The translations under genes and the position numbers were made by a program. This document shows positions 42,622 through 51,362 of a stretch of DNA of 64,000 nt, piece by piece (position 1 is the first letter of the stretch; each line of letters begins with the position of its first letter). This DNA is from QQUJ01 sp050287605 (GTDB lineage Bacteria > Pseudomonadota > Gammaproteobacteria > QQUJ01), in contig JBNKCG010000119.1 of assembly GCA_050287605.1 (NCBI GenBank), positions 39,310 through 103,309 of the forward strand. The letters run 5' to 3'. The notes under the pieces are model-generated. The model was not told where the DNA came from and made no database searches. It saw nothing but the letters and a program-made list of their open reading frames with translations.

Positions 42622-44334
42622 CTAGGACGGCGGCGAGTAGACGACGACCGTATTACGCCCCCTGTCCTTGGCCTCATACATGGCCTCGTCGGCACATCTC
42701 GACAATTCGACAATGTCGGCGCCGTGCTCGGGATGAATTGCGATACCGATACTGACCGAGACGACGAGTCGGTGCGCTTCACAGTCAAAGGCCTGGTTGA
42801 TGGTCAGGCGTATTTTTTCCGCCACCGTGAAGGCACCGTCACCGTCCACGATATTGCGCAGCAGAACGATGAATTCATCGCCACCGAAACGCGCCGCGGT
42901 GTCGGATTCGCGAATCGATTGACGGATGCGGTAGGCGACTTCTTGCAGCAACCGATCACCGATGGCATGCCCAAGGCCGTCGTTGATCGGTTTGAAGTGA
43001 TCGACATCGATGAACATCAGCGCCAACCGGGTCTGGTCCCGCTGGGCAACCCTCAGCGCCTGGTTCACGCGGTCGTCGAACAAGGCCCGGTTCGGCAGCC
43101 CAGTCAGCGAGTCGTGCTGCGCCAATTGCTCCAGTTCGAAATGACTCTGCTGCAGGTCAGCCAGTTGCTGGTTGATCTGCTTGCCCATTTCGTCGAAACC
43201 GCGGGCCAGCGCACCGATTTCGTCCGTTCGCTGTAACGGCAGGCCGCTGGCCTCGCGCTGCTCGGCAAAGCGCTTGACGAAAGTGGTCATCGAATTGATC
43301 GGCCGCGTCAAGGCGCGGGCCATCAGGACTGCGACGAGAATACAGACCAGACAGATGACGACGACGATGTGCTGAATCGTTTCGCCCAACCGGTCGGCCT
43401 GCGCCAGCACAGCGGCAAGTGGTTGCGCCAGACCCAGGACCAAGCGCGGCTCGTCCGAGGCGACCGCCACCTTCTGATCGACGAAGGCGGCAACAACCGG
43501 GGTCTCGGCATAGCGCCCGGCACTGGCTTCGACGAGCACCTGATCGCGCTTGCCGTCGACCAGACCGGCAGTTGCCGGGAATTCGCCCTGAATCAGCACG
43601 CGCCGCCCCTTGTCGAACCCGAAGGTGCGCGTCACGTCAGGATGGATCAGGTAGTCCCCCTCGCTGTTGGCGAGGAAGAGCTGGAAGTCCTTGGGCAGGT
43701 CGGCGGCGAGCAGCGCAAAGGTGCCGTCAAGATCGACGTTGATGACAACGATGCCGAGCGTGCCGCCCTGCCCGTCCGCCACCGGCATCGCCAATAGCAC
43801 CGTCGGTTGGTCGAGGCCGGCGTGGGCACCGCGTTCGTGATTGATGACGAAGCGCGACATATAGGCCTTGCCGGCAGGCAGTTTCAAGGTTTCATAGACA
43901 TAAGCGTAGTGGCCTTTCTCCTGCAGATCGTCGCCGATGACGCGCAGCAGCCGCTTGCCGTCGCGGTCGACGCGCACCCGTTCCAGCCCGTGATCGGCCG
44001 CCGAGATCAGGCGCATCTCGAAATAGCCCGGATTGGCCGCCATCATCAGTTCGAAGAGGGTGGCCAACTCCCGCTCCCCAGTGGAGTCCGGCCGGCGCAA
44101 CACGGCGATGGCCGCCGGGTGTGCGGCCAAGATCTGCAGGTTGCGGGAAATCTCTTCGCGGGTCAGCGCTATGCGGCGGGCCAGCACCCGGGTCGAGGTC
44201 AGCAAATCGTTCTTGGCCGATTGGACCAGCAAGGCCCGACTCGCCTGATCGACGTAATAGCCGGTCAAACCCGCGGCCAGAATCCCGATCGCCGTGAGCA
44301 GCAGCGCCAGCTTGGATGCAAGCCCGAATCTCAC
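42622..44334 (-). CDS. Membrane diguanylate cyclase with periplasmic Cache-like sensor and HAMP
   Basis: A 570-residue protein starting at GTG 44334, which overlaps the stop of the PotD-like gene as GTGA; the frame stays open upstream only as that gene's other frame. N-terminal helix LALLLTAIGILAAGLTGYYV, periplasmic double-Cache-like domain (about 35-330, with AYMSRFVINHERG), second helix IVVVICLVCILVAVLMARAL, HAMP (TRPINSMTTFV), then GGDEF: DSLTGLPNRALFDDRV, RESD I-site five residues before GGDEF and VSVSIGIAIHPEHG. There is no EAL domain. It very probably makes c-di-GMP in response to a ligand presented by the preceding binding protein. Confidence 0.93.
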   Translation of the reverse strand: MRFGLASKLALLLTAIGILAAGLTGYYVDQASRALLVQSAKNDLLTSTRVLARRIALTREEISRNLQILAAHPAAIAVLRRPDSTGERELATLFELMMAANPGYFEMRLISAADHGLERVRVDRDGKRLLRVIGDDLQEKGHYAYVYETLKLPAGKAYMSRFVINHERGAHAGLDQPTVLLAMPVADGQGGTLGIVVINVDLDGTFALLAADLPKDFQLFLANSEGDYLIHPDVTRTFGFDKGRRVLIQGEFPATAGLVDGKRDQVLVEASAGRYAETPVVAAFVDQKVAVASDEPRLVLGLAQPLAAVLAQADRLGETIQHIVVVICLVCILVAVLMARALTRPINSMTTFVKRFAEQREASGLPLQRTDEIGALARGFDEMGKQINQQLADLQQSHFELEQLAQHDSLTGLPNRALFDDRVNQALRVAQRDQTRLALMFIDVDHFKPINDGLGHAIGDRLLQEVAYRIRQSIRESDTAARFGGDEFIVLLRNIVDGDGAFTVAEKIRLTINQAFDCEAHRLVVSVSIGIAIHPEHGADIVELSRCADEAMYEAKDRGRNTVVVYSPPS

Positions 44335-45380
44335 GGTGCCATCACCTTGCCGATACGGTAACCGGAAAGAATCCGGCCCCAGAGCCGGGCTCTGCGATCC
44401 GCATCCTCGACCGGCTCCAGCCAGTGAAGGCGATCCATACCTCGGTAGTAAGGCGTCGGCGCGATCGTGTTGGACAGCCCCTGTCGGCTCACCAAAGCAT
44501 TGCTCGGCGCCGCCTCCAGCAGATAGCTTATCCAGGCCTCGGCAAGCTTCTTGTTGCGCACACCGCGCGTAATTGCCCAACAGTCCAGCCAAGCCAGCGC
44601 TCCCTCCCGGGGAATCACGTATCCGACATCGGCCCCCGCCGCCTTGAGCAGTTGCACTTGTTGCGAACCGTAATTGGCGAACATCAGCGCCGCGTGCTGC
44701 CGGGTGAACAGTTCAACCGATTCCGTTGGCTCGGTATAGAACGTCAAGACGTTGCGACGCAGGGCGATCAGGCGCTCGGCCATGGCCTGCCAATCCTCGT
44801 CGGCGATATGGAAGGCGTTCGAACTCCCCAGCGACAGGGCGGCCAGGGAAAAATTGTGCGTACTGCCGTTGTAGGCCAGGACTTTGCCCTGGTAGCGCGG
44901 ATCCCACAGTGCGGTAATCGACTGTGGCGCTTGCTTGATCTGCCGCCGGTCGTAGATCAGGCCCATGTCCGAATAGGTGTAGGGGATGGCAAAGACCGAT
45001 TCGCCATGAACGAGGCCAGGGATCGCCCCCAAGTTGCGAAACCGGGGCAGTTGCGTTGCCAGATTGGGAATTGCCGAGATGTCGATCGGGACTACGAACC
45101 CGCGCGGAATATAGCGCTGGAGCTCGGCGGTATTCACCGCGAAAACATCGAAATCCTCCGCCTGGTGGCTGCTGATCTTCTGCCACATGCTGTCGTCGGA
45201 GTCGATGAAGGTCACCTCGACCCTGGCGCCGGTTCGCGCCTCGAATGCCTTGACGAGATCCGCATCGGCGTAACCGGGCCAGGCGAGAACGCGCAAAGTC
45301 TCGCCCGCCGCTGCCGCCTTCGTGAGGACAACAGCGAGCAACAGGATGAACAACCCCATGCGACGACAAAATCGGATCAT
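44331..45380 (-). CDS. PotD-like extracellular solute-binding protein
   Basis: A 349-residue periplasmic binding protein with a signal peptide (RRMGLFILLLAVVLTKAAAA). LRVLAWPGYADADLVKAFEA and TGARVEVTFIDSDDSMWQKI followed by DVFAVNTAELQRYI, then FAIPYTYSDMGLIYDRRQIK and ALWDPRYQGKVLAY are the polyamine-binding PotD/NspS type. No ABC permease or ATPase gene is nearby; instead the stop codon overlaps the start of a diguanylate cyclase. This is the NspS-MbaA arrangement known from Vibrio, where the binding protein signals rather than transports. The ligand could be a polyamine but is not proven. Confidence 0.88.
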   Translation of the reverse strand: MIRFCRRMGLFILLLAVVLTKAAAAGETLRVLAWPGYADADLVKAFEARTGARVEVTFIDSDDSMWQKISSHQAEDFDVFAVNTAELQRYIPRGFVVPIDISAIPNLATQLPRFRNLGAIPGLVHGESVFAIPYTYSDMGLIYDRRQIKQAPQSITALWDPRYQGKVLAYNGSTHNFSLAALSLGSSNAFHIADEDWQAMAERLIALRRNVLTFYTEPTESVELFTRQHAALMFANYGSQQVQLLKAAGADVGYVIPREGALAWLDCWAITRGVRNKKLAEAWISYLLEAAPSNALVSRQGLSNTIAPTPYYRGMDRLHWLEPVEDADRRARLWGRILSGYRIGKVMAP

Positions 45381-45804
45381 GATTTCATGTTGACCGTAGG
45401 CGGCAATGTTGCGAGTTTATCGCAGCTTCACCGATATATCGGCCCCCGAAAGCGGGAGGATGGCAAAAAGAAAGACGCCGTTCAGGCACATCGGCCCGTT
45501 ACGCCATCGGCCGATTCCTCGTATGAACTTCATGGGTCTGATCGGGCCGGTGGCGCTGGTAACTGCCAGTCGGCCGATACTCCTCGGCATTCCTTGCCTA
45601 GCTGGCAAGAGGCATGACCCGCGTCCTTGCGATACAGTCGGTTTAGCACAGTCTATCGCTCAACTCGCATGATGCGCATCCGCGACAAAGCCATCATCCA
45701 AGCAAAATCAATAGAATATCAACCACCGGCCACTAGCCTCCCTCAGCGACAAGAACCCCCAATTCGTCACTCGGTATGGAGAGACCAGGGGCAGCCACAC
45801 GCTT
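45381..45804. other. Gap upstream of the PotD-like gene, with a 12-bp palindrome
   Basis: This 424-bp stretch lies between the SDR stop and the PotD-like start, both on the minus strand. Its one notable site is the palindrome CCGATATATCGG at 45431-45442, about 50 bases upstream of the PotD-like ATG and well placed for an operator. Short open frames here lack ribosome sites and family features, so I call no gene. Confidence 0.4.
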
Positions 45805-46551
45805 TCACGCCCCACCGGTTAAATCTATAAAACTGCCGGTAACGTACGAAGCCTCGTCCGAGAGCAGCCACAGAATTGCATGCGCCACTTCTTCGGGTCT
45901 GCCGCCTCGCTGCATTGGGAGTTGCGCCGCAATGCGCTCCACCCGCCCCGCTTCGCCTCCGTCGGCGTGGATGTCGGTATGGATAAACGCGGGACGTACG
46001 GCGTTGACGCGGATTCCCTCCGCCGCCACTTCCTTGGCCAGCCCGACGGTCAATGTATCGACAGCCCCTTTGGAGGCGGCGTAGTCCACGTACTCGCCCG
46101 GCGCACCGCCCCGTGCGGCGAGGGACGAAACGTTGACGATGGCGCCCCCGCTCCCGCCCTGCTGCGTGGACATCCGGCGCACCGCTTCGCGCGAACAGAG
46201 GAAACTGCCGATGACGTTGGTGGTAAAGATGCGCCGCAAACGTGCGCTGTCGATGGCGTCAACCCGGGTTTGGGTCTCCAGAATGCCTGCATTGTTGACC
46301 AACGCAGTGACTGGCCCCAGCTCACGCTGCGCCGTATCGAACAGATCTACCACCTGTTCCTCGACACTGACGTCCGCACAAACCGCCAGCGCCCGACCTC
46401 CGCTCGCTTCGATGCTGCGCACAACCGCATCCGCTGCGTCCCGCCGCCGCCGATAGTTGACGCACACCGCGTATCCGCGCTGAGCTGCCAAGCGGGCGGT
46501 GGCGGCACCAATGCCGCGCGCCGCACCGGTGATGACGACGACTTTGTCCAT
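45805..46551 (-). CDS. SDR family oxidoreductase (YgfF-like)
   Basis: A 248-residue classical short-chain dehydrogenase with GGAGGTG upstream of ATG 46551. The dinucleotide loop is VVVITGAARGIGAATA; NNAG is in TALVNNAGILE; the catalytic residues are Ser in NVSSLAARGG and the Tyr-x3-Lys in DYAASKGAVD; the ending SYVTGSFIDLTGGA is typical. A basic pair after the second strand (NYRRRRDAAD) suggests NADP(H). The substrate is unknown. It is 51 bp after the DAHP synthase gene on the same strand. Confidence 0.92.
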   Translation of the reverse strand: MDKVVVITGAARGIGAATARLAAQRGYAVCVNYRRRRDAADAVVRSIEASGGRALAVCADVSVEEQVVDLFDTAQRELGPVTALVNNAGILETQTRVDAIDSARLRRIFTTNVIGSFLCSREAVRRMSTQQGGSGGAIVNVSSLAARGGAPGEYVDYAASKGAVDTLTVGLAKEVAAEGIRVNAVRPAFIHTDIHADGGEAGRVERIAAQLPMQRGGRPEEVAHAILWLLSDEASYVTGSFIDLTGGA

Positions 46552-46602
46552 CCGATCACCTCCGCGCTCAACGCAGAGTGGGCGACTTCGTGCGACAACC
46601 CG

Positions 46603-47679
46603 CTAGGCGAACGCGCGTCGCGCCTTCAGCGCATCACCCAGCTTGGCGTGCATGTTGCGCAGCAAGTTTTCGGTAGTTTCCCAGTCGATGCACGCGTCGG
46701 TAATGGAGACACCGTACGCTAGATCGGCGGGGTTGGCGGCGAGTTTCTGGTTTCCGGCCTGGAGATGGCTCTCCAGCATAATGCCGACGATGGAGCGGTT
46801 ACCCTCGAGAATCTGCTGGGCGACGTTTTCCGCCACCAGTGGTTGCAGCTCGTGGTTCTTGTGCGAGTTGGCGTGACTGCAGTCGATGATGATGTTGCGC
46901 GGCATGCCCGCCTTTTCCAGCGCCTGCTCCGCCAACGCCACGTTGACCGAATCGTAATTGGGCTCCCTGCCGCCGCGCAGGATGATGTGGCCGTAGCGGT
47001 TGCCGGCGGTCTCGATCACCGCCACCTGGCCGCCCGGGCTGATGCCGAGAAAGCGGTGCGGGGCCGACGCCGACTGCAGGGCGTTGATGGCCACGTCCAA
47101 CTGCCCCTCGGTCCCGTTCTTGAAACCGACCGGCGTGGAGAGGCCGCTGGACATCTCGCGGTGGGTCTGCGACTCGGTGGTGCGCGCACCGATGGCCGAC
47201 CAGCTGAACAGATCCGCCATGTACTGCGGGCTGATGGGATCGAGCGCTTCGGTGCCGGTAGGCAGGCCCAGATCACCCAGCCACACCAGCAGTTCGCGGG
47301 CCAGGGTCATGCCCTCCTCGATATCGAACGAGTCATTCAAGTGCGGGTCGTTGATGAAGCCCTTCCAGCCGACGGTGGTGCGCGGCTTCTCGAAATAGAC
47401 GCGCATCACGATATAGAGCACATCGCTCAACTCGTCGCTCAACCGCTTCAGCCGTTCGGCGTACTCTTTTGCCGCGGCAAGATCGTGGATGGAACAGGGC
47501 CCTGCGATAACCAGCAGGCGCGGATCTTCCCGGTCGAGTATCGCTTCGATGGTGCGCCGACCGGCTTCGATGGTTCGTGCCGCCGCTTCCGAGGTGGGCA
47601 CCCGGTGGTGCAGTTCTTCGGGGCTGATCAGCACGCGAACCGCAGAGATATTGAGGTTTTCCAGTTGGTGTTCGGTCAT
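46603..47679 (-). CDS. 3-deoxy-7-phosphoheptulonate synthase (class I DAHP synthase)
   Basis: A 358-residue enzyme that joins phosphoenolpyruvate and erythrose-4-phosphate in the first step of aromatic amino acid synthesis. ATG 47679 is preferred over TTG 47700. Class I signatures: LLVIAGPCSIHDLAAAKEYA, VMRVYFEKPRTTVGWKG, INDPHLNDSFDIEEG, GARTTESQTHREMSSGLS, PVGFKNGTEG and DCSHANSHKN. E. coli has three feedback types (AroF, AroG, AroH); which inhibitor applies here cannot be judged, so no symbol is given. A strong intrinsic terminator lies 18 bp before its start codon. Confidence 0.93.
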   Translation of the reverse strand: MTEHQLENLNISAVRVLISPEELHHRVPTSEAAARTIEAGRRTIEAILDREDPRLLVIAGPCSIHDLAAAKEYAERLKRLSDELSDVLYIVMRVYFEKPRTTVGWKGFINDPHLNDSFDIEEGMTLARELLVWLGDLGLPTGTEALDPISPQYMADLFSWSAIGARTTESQTHREMSSGLSTPVGFKNGTEGQLDVAINALQSASAPHRFLGISPGGQVAVIETAGNRYGHIILRGGREPNYDSVNVALAEQALEKAGMPRNIIIDCSHANSHKNHELQPLVAENVAQQILEGNRSIVGIMLESHLQAGNQKLAANPADLAYGVSITDACIDWETTENLLRNMHAKLGDALKARRAFA

Positions 47680-47696
47680 GAGTTCGGCAATCGATA

Positions 47697-47736
47697 GCAA
47701 AAAAGAGATCGGGGCCGATCCCAGGATCGGCCCCGA
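47697..47736 (-). terminator. Intrinsic terminator between gamma-CA-like and DAHP synthase genes
   Basis: On the minus strand the 12-bp stem TCGGGGCCGATC / GATCGGCCCCGA (47736 down to 47709) with loop CTGG is followed by TCTCTTTTTTGC. This is a textbook Rho-independent terminator. It ends the transcript from the gene at 47805, yet its U-run lies only 18 bp before the DAHP synthase ATG, so it could also act as an attenuator of that gene. Confidence 0.85.
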
Positions 47737-47804
47737 GGGCGCCTATTCTATAGCAAAGCGCTCACTTGATAAGAGGCGAACCCTATGCGATCAAAGGAGA
47801 CGGG

Positions 47805-48401
47805 TCATTCGCATTCGCTGTCGTCGCGATGGATTGCCCAGCGCTCCGCCACCCGTTGGGTGATCTTGACCATATCCGCCTCATCTCGCTCGATGCCGTA
47901 GGACTCCCAGGGGAAGTTGAGCGGTTTCTGCAGCGCCCAGATCGCGTCGTGCTCATGCGGCGGCAGGATCTCGGCGGGATCGCCCACCGCTACCCAGCCG
48001 ATGGGCACCACGGCACCGGCAGCGACACGGCTCTTGAGATGCACCACGCCGTTGATACGCACCTCGGCGCCCTGCTCCACATGCGCCCCATGAAAGATCG
48101 CCGCGCCGGTGGCGATGAAAACCTGCGCATCAAGGGTGCAGCCCACCAGATGCGCCTGCGGACCGATCAGGCAATAATCGCCGACCATCGTGCTGTGCCG
48201 CGCGGTGCTGCGGATCACCGCATTCTCCATGACGATGCCGTACTGGCCGATGACGATACTGCCCCCCTCGGCGATGAGCTTGGCCCCGTATTGAATTCGG
48301 CAGTGGGGACCGATGGTCACGTCGCCGCACAGCGTGGCATCGGGAGCCACCCAGGCGGTGGGATGCACCGTCGGCGTGTGGTCGGCGTGTCGGATGAGCA
48401 T
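47805..48401 (-). CDS. Gamma-carbonic-anhydrase-like left-handed beta-helix protein
   Basis: A 198-residue protein with CAGGAGAC before ATG 48401. Hexapeptide repeats run from about residue 12 to 145 (TVHPTAWVAPDATLCGDVTI, AVIRSTARHSTMVGDYCLIG, AAIFHGAHVEQGAEV), as in the YrdA/CaiE/gamma-CA family. The zinc histidines expected in the segment equivalent to VGHxxxLHGC are replaced: here it reads IGPQAHLVGC, so the canonical metal site seems lost. A GDPA motif ends the helix as usual. It may be a non-CA acyl- or cofactor-binding homologue. It lies 15 bp downstream of a LysE gene. Confidence 0.78.
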   Translation of the reverse strand: MLIRHADHTPTVHPTAWVAPDATLCGDVTIGPHCRIQYGAKLIAEGGSIVIGQYGIVMENAVIRSTARHSTMVGDYCLIGPQAHLVGCTLDAQVFIATGAAIFHGAHVEQGAEVRINGVVHLKSRVAAGAVVPIGWVAVGDPAEILPPHEHDAIWALQKPLNFPWESYGIERDEADMVKITQRVAERWAIHRDDSECE

Positions 48402-48416
48402 CGGTTGTCTCCTGAA

Positions 48417-49028
48417 TCAGCGTTCCGCCAGCGCCAATCTGGCCCCCAACAGGGCGAAGATGCCGGCAAAGCCGCGCTGCAGCCAGCGCGTCACGCGCGG
48501 CGATCGGACGACATAGCGGCGTACACCGTGGGCAGCGGCACCATAGAGCACGAACACCGCCAGTGTCATGGCCATGAATACCCCACTCAGCTCCAGCAGC
48601 TCGCGCACCGGATGCGCGGCCGAATCGGTGATGAACTGCGGCAGAAACGCCAGAAAGAACAGTGACAGCTTGGGATTGAGGATGTTGAGCAGAATCCCGC
48701 GGATCACGATCTGCCGGAAGCGGTGCCCGCCGCCGGGATCAGAGAACGTCAGCACGCCGGTGTCCCGCCACATCGTCCACGCCATATAAAGCAGGTAGAC
48801 GACACCGGCGTACTTCAGCGTCTGAAACGCCAGGGCGCTCATGTGAAGAATCGCGGCCAACCCCAGGATGCTCGCCAGCAGGTGCGGAACGATACCGAAG
48901 GTACAGCCCACCGCCGCCGCGATACTGGCACGCCAGCCCTGGAACAGGCCGGTCGACACCGTGTAGATCACTCCGGTGCCCGGGATCAGGACGACCACCA
49001 ACGAGGTCAACAGAAAATCGAGATTCAC
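48417..49028 (-). CDS. LysE family transporter
   Basis: A 203-residue inner-membrane exporter from GTG 49028, with AAGGAG well placed upstream. The frame opens further, but the protein start NLDFLLTSLVVVLIPGTGVI is the usual LysE N-terminus, with the GTG/PGP-like loop. Hydrophobic helices alternate with ILLNILNPKLSLFFLAFLPQ, the conserved central motif of LysE/RhtB proteins that export amino acids or homoserine lactones. The ligand is unknown. It lies 65 bp after a second LysE gene. Confidence 0.9.
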   Translation of the reverse strand: MNLDFLLTSLVVVLIPGTGVIYTVSTGLFQGWRASIAAAVGCTFGIVPHLLASILGLAAILHMSALAFQTLKYAGVVYLLYMAWTMWRDTGVLTFSDPGGGHRFRQIVIRGILLNILNPKLSLFFLAFLPQFITDSAAHPVRELLELSGVFMAMTLAVFVLYGAAAHGVRRYVVRSPRVTRWLQRGFAGIFALLGARLALAER

Positions 49029-49093
49029 AGCAGGCTCCTTGCCGACACGACCCGCGGCCAGACTATGCCACAGTTCGCCGTCGCCCGTCCCGG

Positions 49094-49711
49094 TCAGATA
49101 AGCCCCAGATAGGAACAGCCATCCCACACCAGCAGCAGCGCAAACCCGATCAGGCACAGCCCCAGCAAGCGCAGCACCCAGAGGTAAACGGCGCTGGAGA
49201 GAAATCCTTTGGAGCGGTCGACGGCCAACGCCACCGCCATTTTCGATCCCACCCGGGCGGCGAAAAAGGCGACGACAAACACCACGGCAGCAGGCAGCGA
49301 TTGGTGGTGGGCCTTGATGATGGTCGGCACGCCCACGGCGAACCAGAACAGATAGGGATGCGGACTCAACGCGTTGACCAGCACGCCGCTCAGCAGGGAG
49401 CGCGGCGCCTCACCGCGGGACTCGCCCTCCACCGGCCCCTGCCGCAGACTCGTCACGCCGATGTAGCAGACCACCGCCGCTCCGACGAAGGACACCACAC
49501 CCAGCACCGACCGCGGATCGGGTAACCGGGTGAACACCCAGAGCGCGAGCGCGATGATAAGCAGATCGGTAATCAGCGGCGCAACGGCGACTTTGATGCC
49601 CTCTCCCACGTGATGACGGAGGGTATGCGCGATCACCACCGTCAACAGCGGGCCGGGCGACACCCCCGCCGAGGCGCCCAAAACGATGCCGAAACTGAGG
49701 AACTCCCACAT
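49094..49711 (-). CDS. LysE family transporter
   Basis: A 205-residue inner-membrane protein with six hydrophobic helices. LGASAGVSPGPLLTVVIAHT is the N-terminal LysE motif and GVLVNALSPHPYLFWFAVGV corresponds to the conserved NPK-type loop (here SPHP). It differs clearly from the neighbouring LysE, so the two are not a recent duplication. It may export an amino acid or related compound. It lies 43 bp downstream of the GMC oxidoreductase gene, without a clear ribosome site. Confidence 0.87.
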   Translation of the reverse strand: MWEFLSFGIVLGASAGVSPGPLLTVVIAHTLRHHVGEGIKVAVAPLITDLLIIALALWVFTRLPDPRSVLGVVSFVGAAVVCYIGVTSLRQGPVEGESRGEAPRSLLSGVLVNALSPHPYLFWFAVGVPTIIKAHHQSLPAAVVFVVAFFAARVGSKMAVALAVDRSKGFLSSAVYLWVLRLLGLCLIGFALLLVWDGCSYLGLI

Positions 49712-49754
49712 GGCGCCGTCAACGGATCACGCGACGGGACCTCCGGCGGCCCTG

Positions 49755-51362
49755 CTACGTCGAAGCGCCGCGCAACGCCTGCGCCAAGCGACTGGCGTTG
49801 CGCGCCGCGAGCGCGTAGATCGAAAGCTGCGGATTGGTTCCGATGCTGGTGGGAAACAGCGATCCGTCGCAGACGGTGACGTTGGCCAACTGATGATGGC
49901 GCCCGGTGTCATCGGTGACACCGCGGCGTTCGTCGGAGGCCATCCCGCATCCGCCCATGACATGCGCGCTCACGACCCGCGTCTGGTGGGGCACCAGCGG
50001 CAGTTGTTCGATGCCCTGTTTGGCCTCACCCCAACTGGACCAAAGGGTCGCCTGCTCGTGCACCGGAAGCACCGCCTTCGCGCCCGCGGCGAATTGAATC
50101 TCCGCCATCGCCAACCAGGAACGGCGCACCCCTTCCCAAAGATAATCGGTGATCGGGTAGTCGAGCAGCGGCGTGCCGTCATCGCGCAGCCGCACCCTGC
50201 CCCCGGTGCTTTGCGGGTGAAAACCGTCGCGCAGCAGCGCGATGATCACATGCGTATGGGCGAAACCCTCCATCAGCTGCGCATGCGCCGTACCAAAACC
50301 CTGCAGCGTGGTGGCAAACAACACCGGGTGCAGCGGTGGTACTTCCAGTTTGAAGCCAATGGGTCCGTCCACGGGACGGCCTTCGACGTAGTGGTTCGAG
50401 TAAACCGTTTGCGGTGCGCCTGCATACGCCTCGACGCGTTCCGCCATCAATGCCGAACCGATAGTGGTCGGGTGCAGAAAAGTCCGCGTTCCGAGCAAGC
50501 CGTAAGGATCGGGCGCGGCACTGCGCAGCAACAATGCCGGTGTGCCCATGGCGCCGCCGGCGAGGACGAAATGGGTGGCCCGGATTCGTACGCGGTTCGC
50601 CGTGGGGTGTATGCCCCGCTCCTCCATGCCCACGCACTCCAGCTCCACCGCACGTTCACCGCGGATGATCAGCTTTTCGGCGCGCAGCCGCTGGTACAGC
50701 GTCGCCCCGGCCTGGAGTGCCGCGGGAACCGTCGTCAACAGCATGGACTGCTTGGCGTTGGTGGGACAACCGACGCCGCAATAACCCAGGTTCCAACACC
50801 CGCGCACGTTGCGCCGGATACGTCCCGTCGGAATACCCAACGCTGCGGCGCCACGACGCAGCACGTCGTTGTTGCGATTCGGCTCCAGCGTCCAATCCGC
50901 GATACCCAACCGCTGCTCCATGCGCTCGAACCACGGCGCCAGCGCGGCATCGTTCAGCGCTTCGAGTCCGAACTCACTGTGCCAATGCGCCAACGTTTGC
51001 GCCGGTGTGCGAAAACAGCTGGTCCAGTTCACCGTGGTGGAGCCGCCCACGCAGCGCCCCTGCAGGATGTTGATCGCCTTGTCGGCGGTCTTGCGCGCCG
51101 CCGACTCCTGGTAGAGCTGCGGGTAGGCGTCGGCCTCGCGCATCTTGAAATCGGCCGAGTGTTTCAACGGCCCCTCTTCGACCAGCACCACGCGCAGTCC
51201 GGCGGTGGCGAGAATCTCGGCCGCGGTCCCGCCGCCCGCACCGGTGCCGACGATCACCACGTCGGCCTCTTCGGTGCTGTCCGCGGAGAGACGCGCGCCG
51301 TCCAGCACCCGCCAGCCGGATTGAAGGCCTGTTGCAATGGGATCGTGGATAGGGTTGGTCAT
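49755..51362 (-). CDS. GMC family oxidoreductase
   Basis: A 535-residue FAD-dependent alcohol dehydrogenase/oxidase. The FAD loop is VVIVGTGAGGGTAAEILATA; GRCVGGSTTVNWTSCFRTP and RNVRGCWNLGYCGVGCPTNA (a four-Cys cluster seen in long-chain alcohol and cholesterol-type GMC enzymes) follow; the C-terminal block has SAHVMGGCGMAS and TNPQLSIYALAARNAS. The start overlaps the Tat-subunit stop as ATGA. With the Tat subunit and aldehyde dehydrogenase, it probably oxidises an alcohol to an aldehyde that the dehydrogenase then oxidises to an acid. It has no visible signal of its own. Confidence 0.92.
   Translation of the reverse strand: MTNPIHDPIATGLQSGWRVLDGARLSADSTEEADVVIVGTGAGGGTAAEILATAGLRVVLVEEGPLKHSADFKMREADAYPQLYQESAARKTADKAINILQGRCVGGSTTVNWTSCFRTPAQTLAHWHSEFGLEALNDAALAPWFERMEQRLGIADWTLEPNRNNDVLRRGAAALGIPTGRIRRNVRGCWNLGYCGVGCPTNAKQSMLLTTVPAALQAGATLYQRLRAEKLIIRGERAVELECVGMEERGIHPTANRVRIRATHFVLAGGAMGTPALLLRSAAPDPYGLLGTRTFLHPTTIGSALMAERVEAYAGAPQTVYSNHYVEGRPVDGPIGFKLEVPPLHPVLFATTLQGFGTAHAQLMEGFAHTHVIIALLRDGFHPQSTGGRVRLRDDGTPLLDYPITDYLWEGVRRSWLAMAEIQFAAGAKAVLPVHEQATLWSSWGEAKQGIEQLPLVPHQTRVVSAHVMGGCGMASDERRGVTDDTGRHHQLANVTVCDGSLFPTSIGTNPQLSIYALAARNASRLAQALRGAST

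Noticed and set aside
45417..45608. 63-codon minus-strand frame upstream of the PotD-like gene
   Set aside because: No ribosome site, no family features, and composition like non-coding sequence.
48417..49711. The two LysE genes as a recent tandem duplication
   Set aside because: Their sequences differ throughout, including the central NPK/SPHP loop, so they are distant paralogues at most.
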